This document shows, one piece after another, positions 1 through 10,103 of a DNA stretch of 64,000 nt (position 1 is its first letter; each line of letters opens with the position of its first letter). Made by a program: the position numbers and the translations under genes. Source of the DNA: Chitinophaga tropicalis (GTDB taxonomy: Bacteria; Bacteroidota; Bacteroidia; Chitinophagales; Chitinophagaceae). The stretch covers positions 124,001 through 188,000 of the forward strand of contig NZ_WRXN01000013.1 in NCBI RefSeq assembly GCF_009758205.1, in the 5' to 3' direction. The notes beneath the pieces are model-generated. The model worked only from the letters and a program-made list of their open reading frames with translations, did not search any database and was not told where the DNA came from.

Positions 1-1262
1 ATATAGATCTGAAAGAGGATATGGAGCAGGTAACAAATCTTCTTGTCGGAGAGCTGAAGAATAGTGAGAGTAAAGACCGTATTGTGGCGATTCGTCATGG
101 ACAGCGCTGGATACAGGATTTCCAGAAACATGCCAGCCCTATACCTGAAACAAAAAGCAGCATCCGGAGCGGAGGCGTTTACCTGGTAACCGGTGGACTT
201 GGCAATGTAGGTTTTGTACTGGCCAGACACCTGGCAGAGCAGCACAATGCAAAGCTGATCATCACCGGCAGAAAGGTGATCAGGGAAGAAGAGAGCTTCC
301 TTCCCGGCAATGACAACGAAGCGTTTAACAGGCTTAATTACCTGAAAGGAGTAAGCCCGGGTGTGAGATATTATAGTGTGGATGTAGCGGATGAAGAAAA
401 TTTCAGTCGCGCTGTAAAGGACGGGGAAATAGCCCTGGGCCGGATAGACGGCGTCATTCACACCGCGGGGATCATCGATGACCGCTACTTTGAGCTGATC
501 GAAGATATGACCGCTGAGAAGGTACTGACACTGTTCGGGCCTAAGGTACAGGGTATCCGCAATATCTATCACCTGTTCAGGCACCGCAGCCCGGATTTTG
601 TATGGATCACTTCCAGCCTTGCAACCGTATTAGGTGGTCTTGGTTTTGGCGCTTATTCCGCAGCCAACCTGTTCATGGACCACTTCGTGTATGCCATATC
701 AGGAGAATTGCCGGGCTGGAAATGTATTGATCTGGCGGGGATGGTGTTCACCAACGAAGCAAAGGAAAAGGAAGCCCATGCGCTGAACCCGTCGGAAATA
801 GCGAGATTGTTTGAATGGAGCCTGACAGTGAAAGGCGTTCCTGTTATCCTGGAGAACAAGGCTGATCTGGCAGCAAGGATAGAGGAAGTGTATAATAAGA
901 AGAAAGCATCCTACCTGGATGACGATACAGCAACAGCGCCAGCTGTAGTGAACAAGCTGCATCGTCCGGAACTGTCCACGATTTATGAAGAAGCCGAAAC
1001 TGAAACAGAGATGAAGCTGAAAGTACTTTTTGAGCAATTCTTCGGCATTGAAAGCATAGGAGTGGAAGATAACTTCTTTGAGCTTGGCGGTGATTCGTTA
1101 AAAGGAATGATGCTGCTGAAGCGGATCAAAAAGGAATTCGACATCAGCCTGACGCTGAAAGATTTCTTCCATTGTCCCACTATCAGAGGCGCGGCGGCGA
1201 AGATCGATGAGATCGTCTGGTTTAATACCGATGTGGAAATGGAGAATGCGATCACCATTTAG
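1..1262 (+). CDS. Type I polyketide synthase, C-terminal part (KR-ACP), 5' end outside window
   Basis: The reading frame is open from base 3, upstream of the first ATG at 21, so this is the 3' end of a larger PKS gene. The visible protein holds a ketoreductase: the NADPH loop TGGLGNVG (nt about 186-209), a Ser in WITSSLA, and the catalytic Tyr of AYSAAN (codon 654-656). HTAGIIDDR has the Asp pair of B-type KRs, which usually make a D-configured 3-hydroxy group (inference). An acyl carrier domain follows, with GGDSLKG around nt 1090. No DH, ER or TE is present after the KR. The ACP closely resembles that of the PKS at 17974, so the two probably arose by module duplication. It lies 42 bp before NRPS-1 and should load its hydroxyacyl chain onto the first C domain there. 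The missing half is presumably KS-AT, which cannot be seen. Confidence 0.93.
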   Translation, partial: IDLKEDMEQVTNLLVGELKNSESKDRIVAIRHGQRWIQDFQKHASPIPETKSSIRSGGVYLVTGGLGNVGFVLARHLAEQHNAKLIITGRKVIREEESFLPGNDNEAFNRLNYLKGVSPGVRYYSVDVADEENFSRAVKDGEIALGRIDGVIHTAGIIDDRYFELIEDMTAEKVLTLFGPKVQGIRNIYHLFRHRSPDFVWITSSLATVLGGLGFGAYSAANLFMDHFVYAISGELPGWKCIDLAGMVFTNEAKEKEAHALNPSEIARLFEWSLTVKGVPVILENKADLAARIEEVYNKKKASYLDDDTATAPAVVNKLHRPELSTIYEEAETETEMKLKVLFEQFFGIESIGVEDNFFELGGDSLKGMMLLKRIKKEFDISLTLKDFFHCPTIRGAAAKIDEIVWFNTDVEMENAITI

Positions 1263-1304
1263 TATACCATCTAACGGCTTTTTTAAAAAGTAAACTTAGG
1301 ATTG

Positions 1305-4300
1305 ATGGAAAATTTATTAAGGAGATTAAAGGAGAACAATATTTCCGTATCGCTGGATAAAAGTGACCTGAAAGTAAAGTTCAATGGCGCCGGTCTGTCT
1401 GACACATTGATCAGGGAGCTGAAGGATAATAAAGTACAGATCCTTGAATACCTGACAAAGCTCAGCAAGGATAAAAATACTGCCAGTATAGTTGTTGCCC
1501 CGGAAAGCGAGCATTATCCCCTGTCTTCCTCTCAAAAGAGGTTATGGGTGCTGAGCCAGCTGGAGGAAGGAAATATTGCTTACAATATGCCCGGTGTATA
1601 TGTATTTGAAGGGAAGCTGGACCAGGCTGCATTGAACAGGGCCTTTAATACGCTGATAGCACGCCATGAAAGCCTGCGCACTGTGTTCAGGGAAGATAAG
1701 CATGGCAATGTGCGCCAGTTTATAAACCCTGTGCAGAAAAGCCCTTTCAGTATATCTTTCCAAGATCTGCGGCAGGAGAAAGAGCAGGGAACCAGGGTAG
1801 AAATCCTGGTGCGTGAAGAAGCGGTACGGCCATTTAATCTGTACGCCGGGCCTTTACTTCGCGCAGGCTTGCTGCAGGTGGCAGATGACAGGTGGATCTT
1901 CACTTATACCATGCATCATATTATCAGCGATGGCTGGTCTATGAATATCCTTATCAGGGAAGTATTACAGTTTTACAATGCTTATGTAAATAACGGGAAA
2001 AACCCATTGTCTCCCCTGCCTATCCATTACAAAGATTACGCGGTATGGCAACAGGAGCAGCTGAGCGGAGCGCAGCTGCAGCATCACAGGAACTACTGGC
2101 TGCAGCAGTTTGAAGGAGAGCTGCCGGTGCTGGAGTTAAGAACAGACAAACCCAGGCCATCAATAAAAACATATAGCGGTGGCGCTGTCAGTAAAATAAT
2201 CAGCAGGCACACAACTGCCGCGCTGAAATTGCTGGTACAGGAGCAGGGCGCTACCTTGTTCATGGGATTGCTGGCGGGTGTGAATACCCTGCTGCACCGT
2301 TACACCGGGCAGGAAGACTTTATCATAGGAAGTCCTATTGCCGGTCGTGAACATATGGACCTGGATGACCAGATCGGGTTCTATCTGAATACGCTGGCAT
2401 TAAGAGCGAGATTCAAAGGACAGGATAGTTACAGGGACCTGTTGAAACATATTAAGCAGGTAACATTGGGCGCTTACGAGCACCAGGTGTACCCTCTGGA
2501 TGAGCTGATCGATGAAATGGATTTCAGGAGGGACAGAAGCCGCAACCCCCTGTTTGACGTGGTAATGGTGCTACAGAATAATGAAAGCGCCTACCTGAAA
2601 AAGAAGCAGCAGCTTGCCGGCCTGCAGATAAGCGAATATAACGGGGGCGGACACCAGATCAGCAAATTCGATCTCTCTTTTTATTTTGTTGAAGCAGGAG
2701 ATGAGATCCATGCCAGGCTGGAATATAACACAGATCTGTATGCGAAGGAAACCGTGCTGCGGCTTGCAAACCACCTGGAACAACTACTGGCAGCCATAGC
2801 CGATCAACCTGCCGCTCCACTATGTACACTGGATTACCTGTCAGCTGCAGAAAAGGAACAACTGTTGGTTGAATTTAATGCTACCGGCTCTGAATACCCC
2901 AGGGAGAAAACCATTGTGGAGCTGTTTGAAGAGCAGGCAGCGCTTACTCCTGATAATATTGCGGTAGCATTTGAAGACACTACACTTACCTACCGTGAAC
3001 TGAATGAACAGGCTAACCGCCTGGGGGACTACCTGTGCAGCAATTACTGGATCAGGCCGGACGACCTGGTAGGGATAAAGCTTGAACGGTCAGAGAAGAT
3101 GATCATCGCTATACTGGCTATACTGAAATCCGGCGGGGCTTATGTGCCTGTTGACCCGGATTATCCGCAGGACCGTATAGACTTTATGCTGTTAGACAGC
3201 GGATGCAAGGTAGTGATAGACCCGGAAGAGTGGGCTAAGTTTGAGATGCATGCAGATGAGTGCCCGGTTGTTAATCCCACTCCCGTTAACCTGCCCGGGG
3301 ATCTTGCTTATGTTATTTATACATCCGGTACCACCGGCAAGCCTAAGGGGACGTTGATAGAGCATAACAACGTAGTGCGTCTGCTCAGGACAGAGAAACA
3401 GTTGTACGATTTTAAGTCAACCGATGTATGGACAATGTTCCATTCCTACTGTTTTGATTTCTCTGTGTGGGAAATGTACGGCGCACTGCTGTATGGTGGT
3501 AAAATAGTGGTAGTACCTGCTATCACAGCCCGGGATCCGGATGCCTTTATAGACCTGTTATGCCGGGAAGGTGTGACAGTACTGAACCAGACACCTTCTG
3601 CATTTGATAACCTGGTGCGCCATGAGCTGGCAAGACCGGCTGCTGCATTGAACCTGCGTTATGTAATATTCGGGGGAGAGGCGCTTAATCCCGGTAACCT
3701 GAAGGGTTGGAGAAAAAGATACCCCGGTACCTGCCTTGTTAACATGTATGGTATCACGGAAACTACAGTGCATGTTACGTATAAGGAGATCACGGAGAAA
3801 GAGATAGAGAACGGCGCCAGCAATATAGGCGTGCCTATTCCCACACTGCGTTGCTATGTACTGGACCAGCATCAGCAACTCATGCCGGTAGGCGCCTGTG
3901 GAGAATTGTATGTAGGCGGTGAAGGTGTGGCAAGAGGTTATTTAAATCGTGAAGAGCTGACAGCCAGACGGTTTATTCCAAGTCCGTTCAATGCCGGTGA
4001 ACGTTTGTACCGTTCCGGCGATAAAGTGAAGCTGCTGGAGAACGGGGAGATGGAATATCTTGGTCGTATAGATGACCAGGTGAAGATCCGTGGTTATCGT
4101 ATAGAGCTGGGAGAGATAGAAAATGCACTCCGCCGTTATGAAAAGATAGACGATGTGGTGGTACTGGCCAGGAAGGACCAGCAGGGTGAAAGTAACTTAG
4201 TGGCTTACGTGGTGGGTAAAGTACCGCTGAATGCCACGGAGCTGAGAAGCTCCCTCGCCCGGCATTTACCTGCCTATATGTTACCAGCTCATTTTGTGCA

Positions 4301-7300
4301 GCTGGGGCGGCTGCCACTTACATCAAACGGAAAAGTAGACAAGAAGAACCTGCCAGCCCCGGAGGGAGCAATGCTGGCTGCCAATACTACCTATGTGGCG
4401 CCGCGGGATGAAAAAGAAAGTTGCCTGGTGGCGGTCTATGAGGACGTGCTGAGAAGAGAGGAGATTGGTGTAAAAGATGATTTTTTTGCACTGGGGGGAG
4501 ACTCTATCAAATCCATACAGGTAGTATCCCGTTTAAGACAACGCAATTATACGCTGACCATCAGGGATATTTTACTGCATCCTGTTATAGAAGACCTGGC
4601 GGGCCATATGACCGTGAGCAACAGGACCATTTCACAGGATACGGCAACAGGTATCATACCATTAAGCCCTATACAAAGGTATTTCTTTGAGCACTATTCC
4701 ACGGAGAACCATCACTACAATCAATCCGTACTGCTTTACAGCCGTACGCCCGTTTCCGAAGAAGGATTGCGGGCTGCCCTTGACAAGATCATGGCGCATC
4801 ATGATGCGCTGAGAATGGTATACCGCGAAACGCCGGGAAGCTGGGTACAGGAAAATAAAGGACTGGAACTGAGCTGCACGCTGGAGGTGATAAGCGCCTA
4901 CGATAAGGAAGGCTACGCCGCCCACTGTGACCGGATCCAGTCTGGTATAGACCTGGCAACCGGCCCGCTGTTCAAAGCTGCGCTGTTTCACGGTGCTGAT
5001 GGGGACCGCATCCTGCTGGTGGCTCATCACCTGGTTATAGACGGTGTTTCCTGGCGTATTATTTTCGAGGACCTTTCCAGTCTTTACCAGCAATATATTT
5101 CCGGTAGCCCGCTAACGCTTCCGGCAAAAACAGATTCTTTTGCCTACTGGCAGGAACAGCAGCAGGCTTATGCCAGCAGCAAAACCCTGCAGCAGGAAGA
5201 ACCTTACTGGGCATCCATTGCCTCCCTTCCTGTACAACCACTGCCTCTGGACAACCCGGAAGGAGATAACCTGATGAAGCATGCAATTGCCGCTTCGCTT
5301 ACACTGGATGAAAGTACCACGGCGAAACTGCTGACAGGCTGTTATAAGGCTTACCGCACGGATGTGAACGATATCCTGCTTACAGCATTGGGACTGGCGC
5401 TGGAAGAAGTGTTTGGCCTGAGCCAGGTGGTGATCAACCTGGAAGGACATGGCCGTGAAGAAATAGGATCTGATACGGACGTGACCCGTACCATTGGCTG
5501 GTTTACCTCCCTGTATCCTGTTGCGCTGGACATGCAGCACAATGATGATATGATCCGTCAGCTGATCTCTGTAAAGGAAGGCCTGCACCGTTTGCCCAAT
5601 AAAGGCATTGGTTATGGTATTCTGCGCTACCTGGCAGACCGTGATTATCATATAGATCCTGAGATCACATTCAACTACCTGGGCGATTTTGGCTCGGGAG
5701 TAAAAACGGATGAAGGGGATGCGCTGTTCGCATTTTCCGGTGAATTCCGCGGAAATGAATTTGCAGACAGTATTTCCCGTACCGCTGTACTGGATATTAC
5801 AAGCAGGGTGGTGGATGGCCGTATGAGCCTGTCAATAGGATACAGTACCCAACAATACAATACATCCACTATCAATAAGCTGCTGACTAGCTATCAGCAA
5901 CACCTGGAACAGCTGGTAGTACGTTTGTCCCGTGAAGAGGGCGTGCACCTGACACCCGTGGACCTCACGTACAAGTCGCTCAGCATAGAACAGGTGCTTG
6001 AACTGGATGCCAGGTACAGGATCGAAGATATTTATCCCATGAGCCCCCTGCAGGAGGGACTTTATTATCACTGGCTCACATCTCCCGATTCATCGGTTTA
6101 CTTTGAAGAGATGAGTTACCAGCTGAAAGGGAACCTGGACCTGTCCCTGCTGGAAGAGAGCTATCACCGTCTGGTATCCCGCCATGCGGTATTAAGGACG
6201 TTCTTTACCCAGGATTATGGGGAAGAACTGCTGCAGGTGGTAAGACGTGAAGTGCCCTCCACTTTCCATGTACAGGATATTACGGAGGATGATTCCTTCT
6301 CTGTGGAAGCATATAAACAGCAGAACCGTTCAGCAGGTTTTGACCTTCACAAGGGGCCTATGATCCGGTTAACGGTGCTGCGTAAGGGAGATACCTATGA
6401 TTTTATATGGAGCCATCATCACATATTAATGGATGGCTGGTGCAGCAGTATCCTGATCAGGGAATTTTTTGAGATCTACTATGCACTACTGGCAGGCAGG
6501 GAGCCCGTGCTGAACAAGGTGCATGCATATGCGGATTACATAAAGTGGCTGAGTGGAATAGACAGGGATGATACGCTGGCTTACTGGTCATCATACCTGC
6601 AGGGATATGATACAGTGAGTAGCCTGCCGCAGGAGAGTGGTGCTGCAGCTGCTGGTTATAAGGGGGCTGAACATATATTCCTGCTGGAAGGGGATGTACG
6701 TCATTCCATCCGGTCTTTGTGCGCAGAGCTGGGTATTACTGAAAACACGTTTATCCAGACGGTATGGGGAATACTGCTGAGCAAGTATAACAATACAGAC
6801 GATGTAGTATTTGGCGCTGTCGTGTCAGGCCGCCCTCCGGAGCTGGAGGGCATTGAGGACATGATCGGTCTTTTCATCAATGCAATACCGGTACGCGTCC
6901 GTGCAGGCAAAGATGTTCCTGTCAGAGAGCTGCTGAAAGAAGTACAGCAAAGCTCCATAGAGGGTATGGACCATCACTATGCGCAGCTGGCGGAGATTCA
7001 GTCTGTAACTGAGCTGGGCAGGAACCTGTTTGACCACATACTGGTGTTTGAGAACTATCCTGTCCAGGAAGTGGTGAAGGAGAGTGTGGAAAGCAGTGGT
7101 AATGATGGTAAGCTGTCTATGTTATCTGCCGACAGCTTTGAGCAGTCCAACTATGACTTTACATTCATGGTGGTGCCCGGCGATGATATCACTGTTAAAT
7201 TCAGCTATAACGGCAACAGGTATACGGAATCGCAGATAGCAGCATTGCAGGGACACTTTGTCCGCATTATAGAACAGGTACTGGATAACCCCCTTGTGCC

Positions 7301-9176
7301 TGTAAAGGGAATAGATTACCTGGCCGCAGCAGAGAAGGATCAGTTGCTGTTTGCCTTTAATAATACTACACATGATTACCCTTCAGATAAAACCCTGGTA
7401 GCCTTATTTGAAGAGCAGGTGGCACGTACGCCTAAGCAGGTGGCATTGGTGTTTAACGGTACTTCCTTTACTTACCGTGAACTGAATGAACGGGCTAACC
7501 AGCTGGGCGCTTACCTGCGTGAGCAGTACAATATCCGTCCGGATGATCTTGTAGGTGTGCAGTTACAGCGTAGCGAGCAGATGATCATCGCCCTGCTGGG
7601 CGTACTGAAATCAGGTGGTGCGTATGTACCTGTTGATCCCGGTCATCCGCAGGAGCGTATTGATTATATGCTGCAGGACAGTGGTTGTAAAACACTGCTG
7701 GATGCTGCTGCTATGGAGCGCTTTACGGCAGTAGCAGATAACTATGGCCGTGAGGACCTGCCTTTGGTGAATCAACCCACAGACCTGGTGTATGTGATCT
7801 ATACTTCCGGCTCTACCGGTCGGCCTAAAGGCTGTATGCTGGAACATCGTGGTGTGATCAACCGTATAGAATGGATGTGGTCTCACTATGGCTTCCGTTC
7901 AGATGATATTATCCTGCAGAAAACGACGTTCACTTTTGACGTATCAGTCTGGGAGCTGTGGATGCCCTTATGCTGGGGCACCCGCATGGTGCTCTGTGAA
8001 CAGGATGATATAGGTTCACCGGACCGTATCGTAGCACTGATCAACCGCGAGAGTGTTACCTGCCTTCACTTCGTACCAAGCATGTTACAGGCGTTCCTAT
8101 CCTCCGTGGAAGACCGTTCAGATCTGGCAGAACAGTTGCAAAGCCTTCGCCGTGTAATTACGAGTGGAGAAGCCTTGCCGGTGGAGACGGTGAACAGTTG
8201 GTATGACAGGGTGGATGTACCCATCCATAACCTTTACGGCCCTACGGAAGCGTCAGTGGATGTGACCTACTACGGCACAGCCCGTGGAGATCGTCGTATC
8301 CCTATTGGCCGTCCTATCTGGAACACGTCTATGTATGTGCTGGGCAGTGATGATCAGCTGGTTCCTGTGGGCGTAGCAGGGGAGATCTGTATAGGAGGCA
8401 CTGGTCTGGCGCGGGGTTACCTGAACAAACCGGAGCTGACAGCGGAGAAGTTTGTAGCAGATCCGTTCAGGGCCGGGGAGAGGATCTACCGTACGGGTGA
8501 TCTTGGTCGCTGGTTGCCTGATGGAAATATAGAATACCTGGGCCGTAAAGATGACCAGGTGAAGATCCGCGGTTACCGTATAGAGCTGGGAGAAATAGAG
8601 TCTGCATTACAAGTCCATGAGTCAGTAACAGCGGCTGCTGTTATAGCCAGGGCAACAGACGGCAGTGAGAAAGAGCTGGTAGCATATGTGGTTGGAGGTG
8701 AAGCCCTGCAGGCATCGGTGCTGCGGGCTTACCTGGGCAAGACCTTACCTGCTTACATGGTACCGGGTTATTATGTACAGCTGGAAGCGCTGCCGTTGTC
8801 CCCCAACGGGAAACTGGACCGCAAACGGCTTCCATCGCCGGAAGGTATGGGGTTGTCCAGCGGCCGTGAATATGTAGCTCCGCGGAACGAGATAGAAGAA
8901 CGGCTGGTGCAGATCTGGCGGGAACTATTAGGGAAGGAAAGAATAGGGGTAAGAGACAACTTCTTTGAAGTGGGAGGTAACTCTATCAGGATCATCAGGC
9001 TGGCAAAGCTGGTCAGCAAGGCCCTGGACAGGGAGATAACAGTCACATTGCTCTTCCAGTACGCCAACATAGAAGACCTTGTAAGTTACATTACGCAGGA
9101 TGCTGCCGCTTATGAAGAAGATGAGTTTGACAGTGATGGCCTGGCTGATGACCTTGACAAATTCAACCTTGCCTGA
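1305..9176 (+). CDS. Nonribosomal peptide synthetase 1: docking-C-A(Thr)-PCP-E-C-A(Ser)-PCP
   Basis: A two-module NRPS of 2623 residues. ATG 1305 is preferred over the in-frame TTG at 1302. Order by residue: TubC-like docking domain 1-55; C domain about 70-500 (HHIISDGWS); A1 about 525-1010 (YTSGTTGKPKG); PCP about 1030-1100 (GGDSIKS); epimerisation domain about 1110-1530 (HHLVIDGVSW); DCL-type C domain about 1560-1990 (SPLQEGLYYH, HHHILMDGW); A2 about 2015-2510; PCP about 2530-2600 (GGNSI). Aligned by eye to GrsA, A1 pocket residues read DFWNIGMVH plus the A10 Lys, the known Thr code. A2 reads DVWHISLVD plus Lys, a Ser code. The GGDS-type carrier before E and the DCL-like domain after it agree with D-(allo)Thr being passed to Ser. 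The acidic C-terminus may dock with NRPS-2. It has no release domain, so the chain moves on. Confidence 0.96.
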   Translation: MENLLRRLKENNISVSLDKSDLKVKFNGAGLSDTLIRELKDNKVQILEYLTKLSKDKNTASIVVAPESEHYPLSSSQKRLWVLSQLEEGNIAYNMPGVYVFEGKLDQAALNRAFNTLIARHESLRTVFREDKHGNVRQFINPVQKSPFSISFQDLRQEKEQGTRVEILVREEAVRPFNLYAGPLLRAGLLQVADDRWIFTYTMHHIISDGWSMNILIREVLQFYNAYVNNGKNPLSPLPIHYKDYAVWQQEQLSGAQLQHHRNYWLQQFEGELPVLELRTDKPRPSIKTYSGGAVSKIISRHTTAALKLLVQEQGATLFMGLLAGVNTLLHRYTGQEDFIIGSPIAGREHMDLDDQIGFYLNTLALRARFKGQDSYRDLLKHIKQVTLGAYEHQVYPLDELIDEMDFRRDRSRNPLFDVVMVLQNNESAYLKKKQQLAGLQISEYNGGGHQISKFDLSFYFVEAGDEIHARLEYNTDLYAKETVLRLANHLEQLLAAIADQPAAPLCTLDYLSAAEKEQLLVEFNATGSEYPREKTIVELFEEQAALTPDNIAVAFEDTTLTYRELNEQANRLGDYLCSNYWIRPDDLVGIKLERSEKMIIAILAILKSGGAYVPVDPDYPQDRIDFMLLDSGCKVVIDPEEWAKFEMHADECPVVNPTPVNLPGDLAYVIYTSGTTGKPKGTLIEHNNVVRLLRTEKQLYDFKSTDVWTMFHSYCFDFSVWEMYGALLYGGKIVVVPAITARDPDAFIDLLCREGVTVLNQTPSAFDNLVRHELARPAAALNLRYVIFGGEALNPGNLKGWRKRYPGTCLVNMYGITETTVHVTYKEITEKEIENGASNIGVPIPTLRCYVLDQHQQLMPVGACGELYVGGEGVARGYLNREELTARRFIPSPFNAGERLYRSGDKVKLLENGEMEYLGRIDDQVKIRGYRIELGEIENALRRYEKIDDVVVLARKDQQGESNLVAYVVGKVPLNATELRSSLARHLPAYMLPAHFVQLGRLPLTSNGKVDKKNLPAPEGAMLAANTTYVAPRDEKESCLVAVYEDVLRREEIGVKDDFFALGGDSIKSIQVVSRLRQRNYTLTIRDILLHPVIEDLAGHMTVSNRTISQDTATGIIPLSPIQRYFFEHYSTENHHYNQSVLLYSRTPVSEEGLRAALDKIMAHHDALRMVYRETPGSWVQENKGLELSCTLEVISAYDKEGYAAHCDRIQSGIDLATGPLFKAALFHGADGDRILLVAHHLVIDGVSWRIIFEDLSSLYQQYISGSPLTLPAKTDSFAYWQEQQQAYASSKTLQQEEPYWASIASLPVQPLPLDNPEGDNLMKHAIAASLTLDESTTAKLLTGCYKAYRTDVNDILLTALGLALEEVFGLSQVVINLEGHGREEIGSDTDVTRTIGWFTSLYPVALDMQHNDDMIRQLISVKEGLHRLPNKGIGYGILRYLADRDYHIDPEITFNYLGDFGSGVKTDEGDALFAFSGEFRGNEFADSISRTAVLDITSRVVDGRMSLSIGYSTQQYNTSTINKLLTSYQQHLEQLVVRLSREEGVHLTPVDLTYKSLSIEQVLELDARYRIEDIYPMSPLQEGLYYHWLTSPDSSVYFEEMSYQLKGNLDLSLLEESYHRLVSRHAVLRTFFTQDYGEELLQVVRREVPSTFHVQDITEDDSFSVEAYKQQNRSAGFDLHKGPMIRLTVLRKGDTYDFIWSHHHILMDGWCSSILIREFFEIYYALLAGREPVLNKVHAYADYIKWLSGIDRDDTLAYWSSYLQGYDTVSSLPQESGAAAAGYKGAEHIFLLEGDVRHSIRSLCAELGITENTFIQTVWGILLSKYNNTDDVVFGAVVSGRPPELEGIEDMIGLFINAIPVRVRAGKDVPVRELLKEVQQSSIEGMDHHYAQLAEIQSVTELGRNLFDHILVFENYPVQEVVKESVESSGNDGKLSMLSADSFEQSNYDFTFMVVPGDDITVKFSYNGNRYTESQIAALQGHFVRIIEQVLDNPLVPVKGIDYLAAAEKDQLLFAFNNTTHDYPSDKTLVALFEEQVARTPKQVALVFNGTSFTYRELNERANQLGAYLREQYNIRPDDLVGVQLQRSEQMIIALLGVLKSGGAYVPVDPGHPQERIDYMLQDSGCKTLLDAAAMERFTAVADNYGREDLPLVNQPTDLVYVIYTSGSTGRPKGCMLEHRGVINRIEWMWSHYGFRSDDIILQKTTFTFDVSVWELWMPLCWGTRMVLCEQDDIGSPDRIVALINRESVTCLHFVPSMLQAFLSSVEDRSDLAEQLQSLRRVITSGEALPVETVNSWYDRVDVPIHNLYGPTEASVDVTYYGTARGDRRIPIGRPIWNTSMYVLGSDDQLVPVGVAGEICIGGTGLARGYLNKPELTAEKFVADPFRAGERIYRTGDLGRWLPDGNIEYLGRKDDQVKIRGYRIELGEIESALQVHESVTAAAVIARATDGSEKELVAYVVGGEALQASVLRAYLGKTLPAYMVPGYYVQLEALPLSPNGKLDRKRLPSPEGMGLSSGREYVAPRNEIEERLVQIWRELLGKERIGVRDNFFEVGGNSIRIIRLAKLVSKALDREITVTLLFQYANIEDLVSYITQDAAAYEEDEFDSDGLADDLDKFNLA
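2880..4350 (+). repeat. Thr-type A domain, duplicated copy 1 (pair with 13005-14475)
   Basis: This stretch of NRPS-1 and the A1 region of NRPS-2 align at a constant offset of 10125 bp with long identical DNA runs, for example around the NMYGITETT segment. Both carry the same Thr pocket. It marks an internal duplication or gene conversion. Boundaries are estimated. Confidence 0.8.
7325..8885 (+). repeat. Ser-type A domain, duplicated copy 1 (pair with 22556-24116)
   Basis: The A2 region of NRPS-1 matches the A1 region of NRPS-3 at a constant offset of 15231 bp. Bases 8283-8494 are identical to 23514-23725 (212 bp without a mismatch by eye). The similarity starts at the end of the preceding C domain and fades just before the PCP, so it is an A-domain-sized unit. 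Confidence 0.88.
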
Positions 9177-9203
9177 ACCGGTAAAAAACAAAAAACATGT
9201 ATC

Positions 9204-10043
9204 ATGAAAAACAGCAATAATGAATTTATGTCTGTAGAAAGGATCTCCAGTCCTTCGAAAGCAGTATTTAACAAGCAATACGGATTTGCATCCAGACCGG
9301 TACTCATAACAGGTATGACAGACAACTGGAATGCAATGACGCGGTGGACAACAGAATTTTTTGAGAGCCGTATGGGACAATATGAAGCGCTGGCGTCAAG
9401 ATCGCGTGACAGGAAAGACAAGAAACAGATGAAGGTCCGCGAATACTTCAGCTATATGAGGAACAGTACAGATAATGACCCTTACTATCTTTCAAACTGC
9501 CAGTTCCACCTGAAAACGGATATGACGGCAGACTATACTGTTCCCGATTACTTCATCAGCTGCCTGCAGCTGATGGAAGATAAGCTTCCCCTGCAATTCA
9601 GACTGTCCTGGATGTTCATAGGAGCTGCCAATACCTATTCGGCCCTTCACCTGGATATATTCAATACCAGTGCATGGAATGCCGTGATCACAGGGAGGAA
9701 GCTATGGTTGTTCTATCCGTCTGAACAGGCCAGGTACCTGTATAATGGCAATGTTAATCCATTCAGCCCTGACCTGGAAAAATACCCCGAGTTCAGCAAA
9801 GCAAAACCCCTGGTATGTGTACAGCATCCCGGTGAGGTTGTTTTCACACCCAGTGGGTGGTGGCACGCGGTGCTGAACGAAGAAGGCGGTATCTCGATCA
9901 CGGAGAATTTCATCAATGAGACCAACTATGATATAGTCAGGGCAACACTGGCGCACTACCAGAAAACCGAAGAAGCCAGGATCGTTGATGAATGTATGAC
10001 CCGTTACCTGGTAGAAGAAAACAATGCCTCATTGCTGATATAG
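9204..10043 (+). CDS. Cupin-like/JmjC-type Fe(II)/2-oxoglutarate oxygenase
   Basis: A 279-residue protein of the cupin_8/JmjC-like superfamily, whose known members include protein and peptidyl hydroxylases such as FIH. The metal site can be read directly: H149-x-D151 in HLDIFNTSAWN, and H221 in PSGWWHAVLN. The segment TGRKLWLFYP between them is typical of the fold. No signal peptide is seen, so it is cytosolic. It sits alone between two NRPS genes (27 bp after NRPS-1, 60 bp before NRPS-2) in the same direction, so it probably acts in trans on a carrier-bound residue, most simply as a beta-hydroxylase. The substrate is not shown; Asn, Ser or Thr units are all possible. NRPS-2, just downstream, has an extra condensation-like domain that could be its docking partner (inference). 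Confidence 0.85.
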   Translation: MKNSNNEFMSVERISSPSKAVFNKQYGFASRPVLITGMTDNWNAMTRWTTEFFESRMGQYEALASRSRDRKDKKQMKVREYFSYMRNSTDNDPYYLSNCQFHLKTDMTADYTVPDYFISCLQLMEDKLPLQFRLSWMFIGAANTYSALHLDIFNTSAWNAVITGRKLWLFYPSEQARYLYNGNVNPFSPDLEKYPEFSKAKPLVCVQHPGEVVFTPSGWWHAVLNEEGGISITENFINETNYDIVRATLAHYQKTEEARIVDECMTRYLVEENNASLLI

Positions 10044-10103
10044 CCAACTCCCGAAGCATTAACCCAAAGTGGATCATTCTTTCAAATAAACCCATAGATA
10101 ATA

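Noticed and set aside
5112..5651. Open frame of 179 codons on the minus strand
   Set aside because: It is antisense to the E domain of NRPS-1, with no motif and no start context.
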